A DNA stretch of 64,000 bases from Chryseobacterium polytrichastri (GTDB lineage Bacteria; Bacteroidota; Bacteroidia; Flavobacteriales; Weeksellaceae). The notes beneath the pieces are model-generated. The model saw only the letters and a program-made list of their open reading frames with translations. It did not search any database and was not told the origin of the DNA. The translations under genes and the position numbers were made by a program. The DNA lies in assembly GCF_900142445.1 (NCBI RefSeq), contig NZ_FRAV01000009.1, positions 100,887 to 164,886 on the forward strand, in the 5' to 3' direction. Below, piece after piece: positions 1-9,780 of this stretch; the first letter of the stretch is position 1; each line of letters opens with the position of its first letter.

Positions 1-2352
1 TCCAGTAGGATATTCAACCATAAAATCCGGACTGTAGTAAAAGAAAAACCGTTGAAGACTTTCAATAATTAAAAAATTAATTGGAAACCAAATCGGACCG
101 CGCCAGTTGCTGTTACCTCCAAAAAGTCCGCTATCACTTTCTGCTGGAGTATATTTTACAGAATAATCTATCCCATTTAAATTCAATTCGTATGGATTAT
201 GTTCATATTCTTTTGACAACGCACGAACTCCATACTCACTTAAAAACTGATTAGGATCAAGCATTCTGCTCAACAACCTTTTCAAACGATGCCCTCTCAA
301 AAGTGAAAGTAAATGTTTAGAATCCTGCCCCTTAACTTCCCAACGGGAAACCAGAGATGCCAATTCAGGTTTATTTTCAAGAACCCATTCCATTCTTTTC
401 TTGAAATTCGGCAAATTTTCAATCATTTCATCATCAATCACCTCAACAGCAAACATCGGTATCAAACCAACAATCGTTCTCATTCGCAAATACATATGAT
501 TCCCGTCACTGGAAGAAATCGCATCGTAGAAAAACTCATCCTGTTCGTCCCAAAGGCTAAAACATTCATCTCCCATATTATCGAGAGAATTGGCAATAGA
601 AAGGAAATGTTCAAAAAACTTCATTGCCATTTCCTCATATACATTGTTGTATTGAGCCAATTCCAACGCTATTCTCATCATATTTAAAGCAAACATAGCC
701 ATCCAACTCGTTCCGTCAGACTGTTCAAGCTGTTCACCGTTTGGAAGTGGCGTATTACGATCAAAAACTCCAATATTATCAAGTCCTAAAAATCCTCCCT
801 CGAAAATATTATTTCCATTGTGGTCTTTCTTATTTACCCACCAAGTGAAATTCATCAACAGTTTTTGAAAAGCACTTTCCAGAAATTCCAGATCGGGTTT
901 ATTCTTAAAATATTCGTCAATTTTAAAAACTCTGAAAACCGCCCAGGCATGAACGGGAGGATTAACATCACTGAAATTCCATTCATACGCAGGAAGTTGT
1001 CCGTTTGGATGCATGTACCATTCAAAAAGGAACAGCTTTAACTGTTGTTTGGCAAAATCAGGATCAATCAACGAAAAACTTATGGTGTGAAATGCGAGAT
1101 CCCAAGTGGCATACCAAGGATATTCCCATTTATCGGGCATGGAAATAATATGCTCATTATTGAGGTGTTGCCATTCATAATTTCTAATTTTAGCGCGGGA
1201 TTTTGGAGGTTTCATTTCCGCAGGATCTCCTTTTAACCATTTTTCAACGTTGTAATGGTAAAACATTTTATTCCAAAGCATTCCTGCAAAAGCCTGCCTT
1301 TGAACTAACTTTTCATCCTCAGTTTTTATTCCTTCCTGAATATCTGCATAAAATTCGTCGGCCTCTTTTTTCCTTAGATTAAAAACCTCATCAAAATCTT
1401 CAAAAGGCTGTTTCAACTCTTTATCTGAAAGTCTAAATTCAAAGGTTTTGGTTTCTTTTGCTTTGAAGTTTTCATCAATTAAAAAAGAAGCTTTGGTTCC
1501 AATATTTTTTGGATTGATTGCTTCTGAATTTCCATTGACTACAAAATCATTGATGCCATCTTTACAATAGTCTGAATTATTTGAAGATTGATAAAGCTTT
1601 TCATTATTGGTTTCATTATCACAAAACAATGTTTTTAACGACTGTTTTGCATACATATTTTTAATTTCCAAGTCTTTATGATTAACTTTAATAGAAGTTG
1701 ATTCCTGTGAACTTAGTTGAGGTTTATAATTATCATATCCCCAATTCCATGTATTTCTGAACCAAATCGTTGGAAGAATAAGTAAAGGAAACTCTTTGTC
1801 GGCCTTATTAACAACCGTAAGCCTAACTAAAATATCGTTCTCGCTTTCTTTAGCATATTCTATAAAAATATCGAAGTATTCATTTTGGTCAAAAATCCCG
1901 GTGTCGATTAATTCGTATTCCGTTTCTTCTTTGCTTCTTGCTGCATTTGTTTGTAACAAATCTTCGTAGGGAAAAGCATTCTGAGGATATTTATACAACA
2001 TCTTCATGTAAGAATGCGTTGGCGTAGCATCCAGATAATAAAAATATTCTTTCACATCTTCTCCGTGATTTCCTTCGCCATTTGTTAGGCCAAAGAAACG
2101 TTCTTTCACCATTTTATCTTTCTTATTCCAAAATCCTACAGAAAAAACGAGCTTCTGCATATCATCACAGATTCCGCAAATTCCTTCTTCACCCCATCGG
2201 TATGCTTTTGCTTCGGCAGTATTATGGGTTGTGTAATTCCATGCGTCGCCATCTGCACTGTAATCTTCACGAACCAGCCCCCACTCTCTGTTGCTTACAT
2301 AAGAGCCCCATTTTTTCCACATAACATCGGATAATCTTTCTTTTTCTTTCAT
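1..2352 (-). CDS. GH63/MGH1-like glucosidase, partial (C-terminus off window)
   Basis: Open minus-strand frame of 784 codons from an ATG at 2352 to the window edge without a stop. The N-terminus reads MKEKERLSDVMWKKWGSYV, then a WGLVREDYS..GDAWNY segment and a YRWGEEGICGICDD segment. This arrangement is characteristic of large bacterial glucosidases of the mannosyl-oligosaccharide glucosidase (GH63) group with an (alpha/alpha)6 barrel. Such proteins are near 880 residues, so about 100 residues are probably missing. There is no signal peptide, which points to the cytoplasm. A dehydrogenase on the same strand lies 360 bp upstream with repeats between them. The family call comes from remembered motifs; substrate specificity cannot be read from the sequence. 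Confidence 0.75.
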   Translation of the reverse strand, partial: MKEKERLSDVMWKKWGSYVSNREWGLVREDYSADGDAWNYTTHNTAEAKAYRWGEEGICGICDDMQKLVFSVGFWNKKDKMVKERFFGLTNGEGNHGEDVKEYFYYLDATPTHSYMKMLYKYPQNAFPYEDLLQTNAARSKEETEYELIDTGIFDQNEYFDIFIEYAKESENDILVRLTVVNKADKEFPLLILPTIWFRNTWNWGYDNYKPQLSSQESTSIKVNHKDLEIKNMYAKQSLKTLFCDNETNNEKLYQSSNNSDYCKDGINDFVVNGNSEAINPKNIGTKASFLIDENFKAKETKTFEFRLSDKELKQPFEDFDEVFNLRKKEADEFYADIQEGIKTEDEKLVQRQAFAGMLWNKMFYHYNVEKWLKGDPAEMKPPKSRAKIRNYEWQHLNNEHIISMPDKWEYPWYATWDLAFHTISFSLIDPDFAKQQLKLFLFEWYMHPNGQLPAYEWNFSDVNPPVHAWAVFRVFKIDEYFKNKPDLEFLESAFQKLLMNFTWWVNKKDHNGNNIFEGGFLGLDNIGVFDRNTPLPNGEQLEQSDGTSWMAMFALNMMRIALELAQYNNVYEEMAMKFFEHFLSIANSLDNMGDECFSLWDEQDEFFYDAISSSDGNHMYLRMRTIVGLIPMFAVEVIDDEMIENLPNFKKRMEWVLENKPELASLVSRWEVKGQDSKHLLSLLRGHRLKRLLSRMLDPNQFLSEYGVRALSKEYEHNPYELNLNGIDYSVKYTPAESDSGLFGGNSNWRGPIWFPINFLIIESLQRFFFYYSPDFMVEYPTG

Positions 2353-2388
2353 ATTTTTATAAATATCTAAAAACTGATAATTGAGAGA

Positions 2389-2425
2389 AAAAACCTTATA
2401 GGTTTTGGAAACCTATAAGGTTTGA
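2389..2425. repeat. Palindromic repeat (AAACCTTATAGGTTT type)
   Basis: A perfect hairpin in which AAACCTTATAGGTTT is followed by AAACCTATAAGGTTT with almost no loop. A sister copy, with CACA/TGTG in place of TATA, is at 63440-63470. Dispersed elements of this kind are common between flavobacterial genes. It could also act as a terminator-like structure for the gene at 1-2352, though that gene starts here rather than ends. Confidence 0.6.
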
Positions 2426-2462
2426 ATGTATAAACCTTTATCATACACTTTTCTACAGAGTT

Positions 2463-2531
2463 TGTCATTCCGTAGGAATCTCAACTGAGCTTTTAATTAC
2501 TATGTTTAGATTCCTCCGGAATGACAAACTG
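2463..2531. repeat. Dispersed inverted repeat, TCATTCC..GGAATGACA family
   Basis: The arms TTTGTCATTCCGTAGGAATC and GATTCCTCCGGAATGACAAA pair around a loop of about 28 nt. Related elements lie at 37529-37595, 42632-42711, 45549-45632 and 53190-53276. Confidence 0.65.
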
Positions 2532-2604
2532 GATCATGATTTTTTAATTAGCAAACGCAGTTGATTCATCATTTACATTCAAAAGACAATTGTTTCTACT
2601 TTGG

Positions 2605-2705
2605 CTACCATGCGCCCCGGATTGAACGGCCTGTCTGAGCTCTTTTTGTAAGCATCGGAAAATGTATCGGCACAAAAAAGCGAGTAGTGAAAGCCGGAAA
2701 TGCGC
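2605..2705. repeat. Intergenic flavobacterial repeat (CCCCG...GCGGGAAA family)
   Basis: The order of blocks (GCGCCCCGGATTG, a central TTTTTTGT-like part, AGTGAAAGCCGGAAATGCGC) matches the elements at 37629-37715 and, inverted, 63217-63345. No gene is visible in it. Confidence 0.5.
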
Positions 2706-2714
2706 ACCCTAAAA

Positions 2715-3524
2715 TTATCCTCCTGTAGAAAAACTTTCAAAAGTGGTCATTCCACCATCTACAAAAACGCTGGTTCCGGTGATATAATCTGCAAGGTCAC
2801 TCGCTAAAAAAGCAGCCAGGTTTCCGATATCCTGTGGTTGCCCAATTCTGTTGTATGGAATTAAATTTAGTAAAGAATTTAAGGCTTCCGGAGTGCTCCA
2901 TGCATCTTTATTGATCGGAGTTTGAATAGCACCCGGACAAATAGAATTGACACGGATTTTATTTGCCCCGTATTCCTGAGCAAGCGTCTGCATCAACATT
3001 CTGATCGCGCCTTTACTCGAAGCATAATTGGCATGCCCCGCCCAAGGAATAATCTCGTGCACCGAACTGATATGAATAATTTTTCCGCAAGCGATAGAAC
3101 GTGTAGGATCAATTCCACGGCGAAGAAATTCTTTGATCGCTTCTCTTGCACACAAAAACTGACCTGTTAAGTTGACCCCAATTACAGCGTTCCACTGATC
3201 AAGCGTCATTTCTGTGAATTTTGAATCTTTCTGAATACCAGCATTGTTCACTAAAATATCAACCGTTCCGAATTCTGAAACTACATCCTGAAACATTTTT
3301 ACCACCTGATCTTCTTTAGAAACATCACATTGATAGGTAATTCCTTTTCCTCCTGCATCGGTAATTTCTTGTAAAACGGCTTTGGCCTCGTCTGCAGATC
3401 TTTCTGAAGAGTGATTGACAATGATGGTGGCTCCTGCCGAAGCCAAGGATTTTGCTATTCCTGTTCCTATTCCGCTTGAAGCTCCGGTAACGACTGCTAC
3501 TTGATTACGAAGTGATATTTCCAT
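2715..3524 (-). CDS. SDR oxidoreductase, glucose 1-dehydrogenase-like
   Basis: 269-residue classical short-chain dehydrogenase. It has the cofactor motif TGASSGIGTG at residues 14-23, NNAG near residue 92 and the catalytic YASSKG motif near residue 165 with the upstream Ser. The C-terminus ends in FVDGGMTTFESFSTGG, as in the Bacillus-type glucose 1-dehydrogenase group. The likely reaction is NAD(P)+-dependent oxidation of a sugar or polyol in the cytoplasm. Its position upstream of the glucosidase gene, on the same strand, suggests a shared role in glucose metabolism, but repeats separate the two. The exact substrate is inferred from family resemblance only. Confidence 0.85.
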   Translation of the reverse strand: MEISLRNQVAVVTGASSGIGTGIAKSLASAGATIIVNHSSERSADEAKAVLQEITDAGGKGITYQCDVSKEDQVVKMFQDVVSEFGTVDILVNNAGIQKDSKFTEMTLDQWNAVIGVNLTGQFLCAREAIKEFLRRGIDPTRSIACGKIIHISSVHEIIPWAGHANYASSKGAIRMLMQTLAQEYGANKIRVNSICPGAIQTPINKDAWSTPEALNSLLNLIPYNRIGQPQDIGNLAAFLASDLADYITGTSVFVDGGMTTFESFSTGG

Positions 3525-3597
3525 GTTTTATTATTTGATGTTACTCAAAGTTAATGGAAAGAATCAAGACAACTGAATATTTAAATTTAAAGTTTTC

Positions 3598-4071
3598 TTA
3601 AATTTTTTTGTACATCAAACGCTGCGGACCACTTCTCCCAATTCTTGTTTTACCATCAAATTGATATCCTACTTTGATATAAAGGTCGTACGCAGAAGTA
3701 TTGTTTTCGTTCACGGCTAATACGATTTCGTCACAGTTTTTGAAATTTTCTCTTACAAAATCATCAATCTGAATCATTGAAGCTTTTCCAATTCCTTTAC
3801 CTTGTAATTTTGGATTGATTGATAATGATCTCAACAACGTGGAATTTGGATTATCCGTAAGGTCAAGTTTATCTTCTCCGAAATCTAATGTGAAGAAACC
3901 TGCCGCTTTTTCATTCTCAAAAATAGTTATGGGAAATTCTAAATTGGTATTCCGTTCTTTTATTCTATTAAGCGCAAATTCTGCGGTGGATGTATACCTT
4001 AACTGCATCTCATCTAATGTATAACTTACTTCAGAAAGATCTTCCCGTTTGAAAAAATGTAAATTGATCAT
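3598..4071 (-). CDS. GNAT family N-acetyltransferase
   Basis: 157 residues with the GNAT acetyl-CoA binding signature LQGKGIGKASM (about residues 89-99, the R/Q-x-x-G-x-G/A loop) followed by the NENNTSAYDLYIKVGY segment that forms the last strands of the fold. It would transfer an acetyl group from acetyl-CoA to an unidentified amine. It lies 8 bp downstream of the DUF1684 gene start side and on the same strand, so the two may be co-transcribed. Substrate unknown. Confidence 0.85.
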   Translation of the reverse strand: MINLHFFKREDLSEVSYTLDEMQLRYTSTAEFALNRIKERNTNLEFPITIFENEKAAGFFTLDFGEDKLDLTDNPNSTLLRSLSINPKLQGKGIGKASMIQIDDFVRENFKNCDEIVLAVNENNTSAYDLYIKVGYQFDGKTRIGRSGPQRLMYKKI

Positions 4072-4079
4072 ATCTAATT

Positions 4080-4697
4080 TTAATGATGATAAATATCTTC
4101 ATACATTACCCCAGCACGAATTTCCACCGGAAGTTTGTTTTCTTCAGGAACAATCGGACAGTTATAATCATAAGCATTATAAGCACAAAACGGCTGGTAT
4201 GATTTATTAAAATCGAGAACAATGGTATTTCCTTTTGGAATCGTTAGATCCATATATTTTCCACCGCCGTACGTCTCTTTCTCGTTAGTTAGATCTCGGA
4301 AAGGCAAGAAAAGATAATCTTTGTATTTCTTTTGTTTCATTAAATCTAAACTTTGATACAACGTTAAAGTATATGGCTTTCCATCCAGTGTAAAAGTTGC
4401 TTTTCCATATTCTTTATACGATTTTGTTTTTCCTGAAGAAGTTGGAAGATCAAAAGGTTTTGCATCCTTTGTTTTGGTAAAATTGGCAGTTACTCTATAT
4501 TTTAAATCAAATGGAAAGAAAGGATGCCCTTTAAAATTGGTAAAATTATCTCCACGTAAAGGTGTTTCCTTAACATTACGATATTCTGCATTCAGTTCCT
4601 CCTGAAATTTCTTGACTTCCATAACTTCCTTAGAAACCATCTTTTGAGAAAATACTAAGAAGGGTAACATCAGGAAGAGTATAATATATTTCTTCAT
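4080..4697 (-). CDS. DUF1684 domain secreted protein
   Basis: 205 residues. An N-terminal signal peptide (KKYIILFLMLPFLVFSQ) predicts export. The body matches the DUF1684 pattern: a GHPFFPFD segment, YGKATFTLDG, LFLPFRDLT, GGGKYMDL and the terminal NKSYQPFCAYNAYDYNCPIVPEEN. The family is widespread in Bacteroidota and Actinobacteria and its biochemical role is not established. The acetyltransferase gene begins 8 bp after it, so they probably share a transcript. The signal peptide and domain are seen; function is unknown. Confidence 0.8.
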   Translation of the reverse strand: MKKYIILFLMLPFLVFSQKMVSKEVMEVKKFQEELNAEYRNVKETPLRGDNFTNFKGHPFFPFDLKYRVTANFTKTKDAKPFDLPTSSGKTKSYKEYGKATFTLDGKPYTLTLYQSLDLMKQKKYKDYLFLPFRDLTNEKETYGGGKYMDLTIPKGNTIVLDFNKSYQPFCAYNAYDYNCPIVPEENKLPVEIRAGVMYEDIYHH

Positions 4698-4882
4698 TAT
4701 CTTTTTTAAAGTTTAAAACTATGAATTTTCCTTTTTATAGAAGTTAAAATTAAACTAAAAAAATGGCAATTTAATTTTAACAAAAGTAAATATTCAACAA
4801 GAAACCGAATATTTATTAAACCTTTCTAACAAATTAGGAAAACATTCTGATTTCCTAGCATGCTTTTTGGAAAACAAACAGC

Positions 4883-6454
4883 ATGAATAGGAAAGAATTT
4901 TTAAAATCCAGCGCTCTGGCCATTGGAGGATTTTATTTTTTACAGTCAAACTTGCTTCAGGCTATGCAACCTCAGCTCCGAGATCAAAAAGAGATCGACG
5001 TGCCCATCATTATTATTGGTTCAGGATACGGAGGTGCTGTTTCTGCATTGCGTTTATGTGAGGCCGGCAAAAAAGTAATTATGCTGGAAATGGGACTTAA
5101 TTGGGGGAAATCAAATCTACCCTATTCAAACTTATTAAAACCCGGACAAAGCTCGGCTTGGTTAAAAACAAAATCGATTGCTCCCTTCCTTAATATTTTT
5201 TCATTAAAACCTTTTACAGGCGTGCTAGACAGGCTTGATTTTGAACATATCAATATTTGGATAGGAAGAGGTGTTGGCGGTGGTTCGCTGGTTAATGGCG
5301 GTATGGCGGTAACTCCAAAAGAAAGTTATTTCAAAGAAATTTTCCCTGATCTTGATGCTCAAAAATTTTATAGCTTCTATTTTCCTCTCGCCAGAAAAGA
5401 GCTTAAAGTAAATGTAATTGATGAACAGTTTTTACAGGATTGTCCGTTCTATAAATTTACGAGAGTAGGTGAAGGTGAAGCTCATAAAGCAGGTTTTAAA
5501 ACAATGAGAGTTCCGAATGTGTATGATTTTGATTATATGGAAAAGGAATACAAAAATGAAGTTCCACGATCTGCCTTCAACACAGAAGTCATTTATGGAA
5601 ATAATCACGGAAAAAACAGTCTCGACAAAACCTATCTTAAAAAAGCTTTAGATACAGGAAATCTTGAAATTCTGGATCTTCATAGTGTAGATACTATTAA
5701 ACTTAATGACGATAAAACGTATACGCTAAATGTTCAACAAATTGATACCGCAGGAAAAACCGTTGCTGATAAAGTATTTCATTGTAAAAAACTGATTCTT
5801 GCAGCGGGAACTATGGGAACCTTAAAGCTATTGCTTCATTCTAATGCAGTAAATAATTTCCCTATTAACGAAAGCATCGGCAAAAACTGGGGAAACAACG
5901 GAAACTTTATGACTGGAAGAAATTGGGTAAAACCTTTATCCGGCGGAACGGGAGCTAAACAATCTACCATTCCTGTTGGCGGTGTTGATAACTGGGACGA
6001 TCCCGACCATCCTTTTTTTGCAGAAATTGCCCCTTTACCTATGGGAATGGATGTTGCCACTGCTCTTTATTTACAGATCAACAGAGTAGATAAAAAAGGT
6101 TCTGTTTCTTATAGCAACAACCAACTTACGATAGACTGGGATGAAAGCAACACAAAAAAGATGAGAGAAAACGCCGACTATTTCATTAAAAAGATGAATA
6201 AAGCCAATGGCGGAACACGAGCCCATCTTTTGTTTAATAATGGTTTTGGAGCTAACATTTGTTATCATCCATTAGGTGGTTGTGTCTTGGGAGAAGCTAC
6301 CAATGCATTTGGGAAATTAAAAAATCATGACAATCTCTTTGTTTTAGACGGTTCATTGATTCCGGGAACCATTGGGGTAAATCCTTTTGTTACCATTACA
6401 GCAATTACGGAATATTGTATGGATAACTTAATGAAGCAAAATGAGTTTGCCTAA
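4883..6454 (+). CDS. GMC-type flavoprotein oxidoreductase (cholesterol oxidase-like)
   Basis: 523 residues. The N-terminus MNRKEFLKSSALAIGGFYFL resembles a Tat or Sec leader, so the enzyme is probably exported. The FAD-binding Rossmann motif GSGYGGAVSALRLCEAGK is at residues 47-64, followed by GRGVGGGSLVNGG, typical of the cholesterol oxidase subgroup. The C-terminal CYHPLGGC and DGSLIPGTIGVNPFVTI complete the active-site and FAD region. It likely oxidises an alcohol or sterol-like substrate using FAD. The gene is divergent from DUF1684 and runs tail to tail with aadS. The substrate is not determined. Confidence 0.85.
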   Translation: MNRKEFLKSSALAIGGFYFLQSNLLQAMQPQLRDQKEIDVPIIIIGSGYGGAVSALRLCEAGKKVIMLEMGLNWGKSNLPYSNLLKPGQSSAWLKTKSIAPFLNIFSLKPFTGVLDRLDFEHINIWIGRGVGGGSLVNGGMAVTPKESYFKEIFPDLDAQKFYSFYFPLARKELKVNVIDEQFLQDCPFYKFTRVGEGEAHKAGFKTMRVPNVYDFDYMEKEYKNEVPRSAFNTEVIYGNNHGKNSLDKTYLKKALDTGNLEILDLHSVDTIKLNDDKTYTLNVQQIDTAGKTVADKVFHCKKLILAAGTMGTLKLLLHSNAVNNFPINESIGKNWGNNGNFMTGRNWVKPLSGGTGAKQSTIPVGGVDNWDDPDHPFFAEIAPLPMGMDVATALYLQINRVDKKGSVSYSNNQLTIDWDESNTKKMRENADYFIKKMNKANGGTRAHLLFNNGFGANICYHPLGGCVLGEATNAFGKLKNHDNLFVLDGSLIPGTIGVNPFVTITAITEYCMDNLMKQNEFA

Positions 6455-6455
6455 A

Positions 6456-7319
6456 TTATGATTGAAATCTAACCTCATCAAGATATTTCCTGATATTATT
6501 TTCTAACTCTATTGGATAAGTGAAGTTAATTTTTGCAGCCAAATCAATTCCTAATTCATGAACAAGATCTGCATACGCAAACAAAGCAATCCAGTTTTGT
6601 TCTATATCACTTCCTGAAAAAGTAGCTTCTACTTTTTCCCATAACTCAGTAGATAGATATTTTTTGAAAAGCCTTCCGTGTTTATTGGTGGTGATATTCC
6701 ATTTGTTTTCGCTGGCGATATACCATTCTAGTAAAGGAACCAAATAATCTGTTCGGATCACATTTTCAGACATGAATTTTGCGTAGAAAATTTCGTTCCG
6801 TTTAAGACATTTTGCAACGTAGGTTGTATCCCACCAAAAATCATTGATCAATTGTTGAAACCTTTGTTCACTCGGTTTTTTAATCATGATAGATTGATAC
6901 GTTGCAGGTTTCATATCTTGGGTTAAATCATCTTTATCCAACAAAACCTTATAGCCAACATCCCAATCCTCAGGAAGAGTTTCAGCTTGCACTTCTTTTA
7001 AAAATTCGGATTTTTGATATAATTTGAAATCAACTTTTACGTGATCTTCATACAAAACCATTTTCATAGCGTGTTTCCCATCGAAAAAAGTTTCATTCTC
7101 TTCTATCATTGAAATGGGTTTACCGAAAGTATTAATCCAAGTTTTATCAGATTCATACAACTTCATATCATTAAAAACCAACTCAATATCAAGATCACTT
7201 AAATCATCAACAGGAGCGTAAGGATTCACTAAGGAACTCGTTAATAAAACAGCTCTTACATTAGGATTTTCTTTTGCCCAATGAATAATCTGTTCCAATT
7301 TTTCATCCCTTATTTTCAT
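6456..7319 (-). CDS. aadS: AadS-type aminoglycoside 6-adenylyltransferase
   Basis: 287 residues, the usual length for AadS. The nucleotidyltransferase core reads RAVLLTSSLVNPYAPVDDLSDLDIEL (split here for length: SSLVNPYAP then DLSDLDIEL), with the DxD metal-binding pair in LSDLDIE. A later HVKVDFKLY segment supplies the third acidic residue, as in ANT(6). The enzyme would transfer AMP from ATP to the 6-position of streptomycin. AadS-like genes are described in Bacteroides transposons and in Chryseobacterium/Elizabethkingia chromosomes. Its start overlaps the stop of the upstream small gene by one base (TGATG), which implies translational coupling. No mobile element is seen next to it, so it is probably an intrinsic gene. 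Confidence 0.85.
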   Translation of the reverse strand: MKIRDEKLEQIIHWAKENPNVRAVLLTSSLVNPYAPVDDLSDLDIELVFNDMKLYESDKTWINTFGKPISMIEENETFFDGKHAMKMVLYEDHVKVDFKLYQKSEFLKEVQAETLPEDWDVGYKVLLDKDDLTQDMKPATYQSIMIKKPSEQRFQQLINDFWWDTTYVAKCLKRNEIFYAKFMSENVIRTDYLVPLLEWYIASENKWNITTNKHGRLFKKYLSTELWEKVEATFSGSDIEQNWIALFAYADLVHELGIDLAAKINFTYPIELENNIRKYLDEVRFQS

Positions 7320-7720
7320 CAGTAAGATTCTGAAATTTTAACACGATATACATCCAAAGAATTTCTTTTAATGGATTCTACTACAAATCCACCTTCTTCG
7401 GGAATTACTTCTCTCAAATCAAAACTTCTGCAATCTCTCGGAAGTCCTGAGAATATTAAGGTAAACCAAAAATCTTTCATAAAAGGAACTACTGTCCAGT
7501 TTGGAGATATAGTAATATTTTCTGCGTGAATCAGTTTGCTTTTATGATCAGAATTATTATCAAAAAGATATGTTGAGTTCCAAATTCTGATCAAATTACC
7601 TAAAAATGGAGATGCAGGAAAACAACAATGCACAATCACCTGCTTCTCTTCTTCTATTTTTGTCTGGAGAGATTCAAGGAGTTCTTTTGCAATAATCGGT
7701 TTTACAAGTGTATCTGGCAT
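7319..7720 (-). CDS. Conserved hypothetical protein coupled to aadS
   Basis: About 133 residues from an ATG at 7720 (MPDTLVKPIIAKELL). A longer in-frame start at 7771 uses TTG and would run into the repeat described below, so I prefer 7720. The protein is soluble, with a CCFPASPF segment and a LPRDCRSFDLREVIPEEGGF segment; I do not recognise a family. Its stop overlaps the aadS start by one base, so the two are read from one mRNA. Function unknown; a link to aadS is inferred from layout only. Confidence 0.65.
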   Translation of the reverse strand: MPDTLVKPIIAKELLESLQTKIEEEKQVIVHCCFPASPFLGNLIRIWNSTYLFDNNSDHKSKLIHAENITISPNWTVVPFMKDFWFTLIFSGLPRDCRSFDLREVIPEEGGFVVESIKRNSLDVYRVKISESY

Positions 7721-7731
7721 TTTTTTATGAT

Positions 7732-7807
7732 GAATAATTAGTAATGGGCAATAAGTAATGACTAACCGCAAAATTAATCATTTATTGCCCATTGCTTATT
7801 ACTTATG
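7732..7807. repeat. Palindromic TAATGGGCAATAAGTAATG repeat
   Basis: GTAATGGGCAATAAGTAATG is followed by an inverted partner ending in CATTGCTTATTACTTAT. The same AT-rich vocabulary recurs near 43917-43987 and between the tRNA genes at 49.5-51.3 kb. Confidence 0.5.
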
Positions 7808-7808
7808 T

Positions 7809-9314
7809 TTAATATTCTAATTCTAATTTCTCTTTAGAATAATTTCTTACTTTTTCGGTAAGCTCAGGATTTCCGGCTAACTTCTGTCCATACGATGGAA
7901 TCATTTCTAATAATTTTTCTTTCCATTCTCCATGAAGTTTTTCAGGGAAACATTTTTCAAGAACATTCAACATCGCATATGCTGCGGTGGATGCTCCAGG
8001 AGATGCTCCTAATAAAGAAGCAATGGTTCCGCTTTTATTCACAACCACCTCGGTTCCGAATTCTAACTTACCTCCGTCTTTTTCATCTTTTTTGATCACC
8101 TGAACTCTTTGTCCGGCCACTTTCAATTCCCAATCTGCTTCATTCGCATCTTTCACAAATTCTCTTAAATGCTGTATTCTCTGAGCCTTGGTCATGGCAA
8201 CCTGCTGAATAAGATATTTTGTTAAAGGAATATTGTGCCACCAAGCACCGAATAAAGATCTGATATTTTTAGTATTAACACTTTCAGGAAGATCAAGATA
8301 ACTTCCTTCTTTCAGGAATTTAGTTGAGAAACCTGCAAACGGACCAAAAAGCAATGCTTTTTTACCATCAATAATTCTTAGATCCAAATGAGGAACCGAC
8401 ATTGGTGGCGCATCTACCGTAGCTTGCGTATATACTTTTGCCTGATGCTTTTCTACCAATTCCGGATTATGAGTTACCAACCATTCTCCCGAAACAGGGA
8501 AACCTCCGTAACCTGCACTTTCTTTAATGTCTGAACTATCCAATAACGGAAGCGCATATCCTCCAGCTCCGATAAATACAAAATCTGCAACTACTTCCTG
8601 TCTGTGATTATGAATTCTGTCTTTCACCTTCATCTCCCATTCTCCATTTTCTCTAGGGTTGATGTCTTTCACTTCGTGGTATAAGAACACCTCTACATTA
8701 GAATCTTCCAATAAGTGTCTTCCCATTTTTCTGGTTAAAGAACCAAAATTCACATCTGTTCCCAAATCCATTTTGGTAGCAGCCATTATTTCAGACTCGT
8801 TTCTTTTACTCATTACCAAAGGAATCCATTCTTTTAGTTTAGCATGATCTGTAGAAAATTCCATTCCGTGAAACAGAACAGATTCTGACATTTTATCATG
8901 ACGCTTTCTTAAATATTCAGCATCTTTTTCACCAAATACCAAGCTCATGTGTGGACAAGAATTAATAAAATCTTTTGGCTCCTGAATATATCCTTTGTTT
9001 AATAAATAAGACCAAAACTGTTTAGAGATCTCAAACTGTTCGGCAATGCTTTCTGCCTTGGAAATATCTATTGTTCCATCTTCTTTTTCAGGCGTATAAT
9101 TAAGCTCACAAAAAGCGGAGTGACCTGTTCCTGCATTATTCCAAGCTGCAGTACTTTCTTTAGCAAACCGGCCCAACCTTTCAAAAATTGCGATCTCCAA
9201 ATTGGGATCAAACTCGTGTAATAATGTAGCTAAAGTGGCACTCATAATTCCGCCACCTATTAGTACAACGTCGTATTTTGGTTTCGGCGTTCTGCTCGTA
9301 AGCGATTGTGACAT
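7809..9314 (-). CDS. mqo: Malate:quinone oxidoreductase
   Basis: 501 residues, the usual Mqo length. The N-terminal FAD motif reads DVVLIGGGIMSATLATLL (residues 15-32). It is followed by WNNAGTGHSAFCELNYTP, a hallmark of membrane-associated malate:quinone oxidoreductases, and near the C-terminus by LLGASPGASTAAYAML. It oxidises L-malate to oxaloacetate and passes electrons to the quinone pool, at the cytoplasmic face of the membrane. It appears monocistronic, with a long AT-rich gap upstream. Confidence 0.93.
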   Translation of the reverse strand: MSQSLTSRTPKPKYDVVLIGGGIMSATLATLLHEFDPNLEIAIFERLGRFAKESTAAWNNAGTGHSAFCELNYTPEKEDGTIDISKAESIAEQFEISKQFWSYLLNKGYIQEPKDFINSCPHMSLVFGEKDAEYLRKRHDKMSESVLFHGMEFSTDHAKLKEWIPLVMSKRNESEIMAATKMDLGTDVNFGSLTRKMGRHLLEDSNVEVFLYHEVKDINPRENGEWEMKVKDRIHNHRQEVVADFVFIGAGGYALPLLDSSDIKESAGYGGFPVSGEWLVTHNPELVEKHQAKVYTQATVDAPPMSVPHLDLRIIDGKKALLFGPFAGFSTKFLKEGSYLDLPESVNTKNIRSLFGAWWHNIPLTKYLIQQVAMTKAQRIQHLREFVKDANEADWELKVAGQRVQVIKKDEKDGGKLEFGTEVVVNKSGTIASLLGASPGASTAAYAMLNVLEKCFPEKLHGEWKEKLLEMIPSYGQKLAGNPELTEKVRNYSKEKLELEY

Positions 9315-9780
9315 AATTGTAAATTTTATATCAAATTTCGGGAAAAGTTTTAAGAAAAAGGACTGCTTTAACGATTTTAACAGGTTAATTTTTTGACAAA
9401 TTTAAAATATTAATTATTCAAAAAATATGATGGAAATTATCTATTCTATCCGATTGGAATGATGAATTTAAGCAACCAATAATCTCAATATAGTGATTTA
9501 TATTAAGTGTAAAACTTAAGTTCATTTAAGTTTTATTAAGTTTATTATTTAGAATAATTAAACCGTAATCATTTACACCGTAAATAAATATTAATAAAAC
9601 ACAAAATTTACATTAAAATAAATAATCAAAACAGCAATTAATAATAAAATTAATAACATCAAATACACTAACACATGAATATAAAACCTATTTAACATTT
9701 TTTTTATGTACTTTTATGTAATATTTAATACATATTAAATTAACATTTTGTTAAAAATATTTCGTTAAAAATCAATACAA
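9315..9780. other. AT-rich divergent intergenic region
   Basis: 466 bp without a gene, extremely AT-rich, between the divergent mqo and surface-protein genes. It must hold both promoters. A possible -10 (TATTTCG) lies just upstream of 9781, but no convincing -33 box was found. No repeats or RNA structure recognised. Confidence 0.5.

Noticed and set aside
6456..7720. Mobile resistance cassette around aadS
   Set aside because: No insertion sequence, integron site or composition break was visible, so it is treated as an intrinsic gene.
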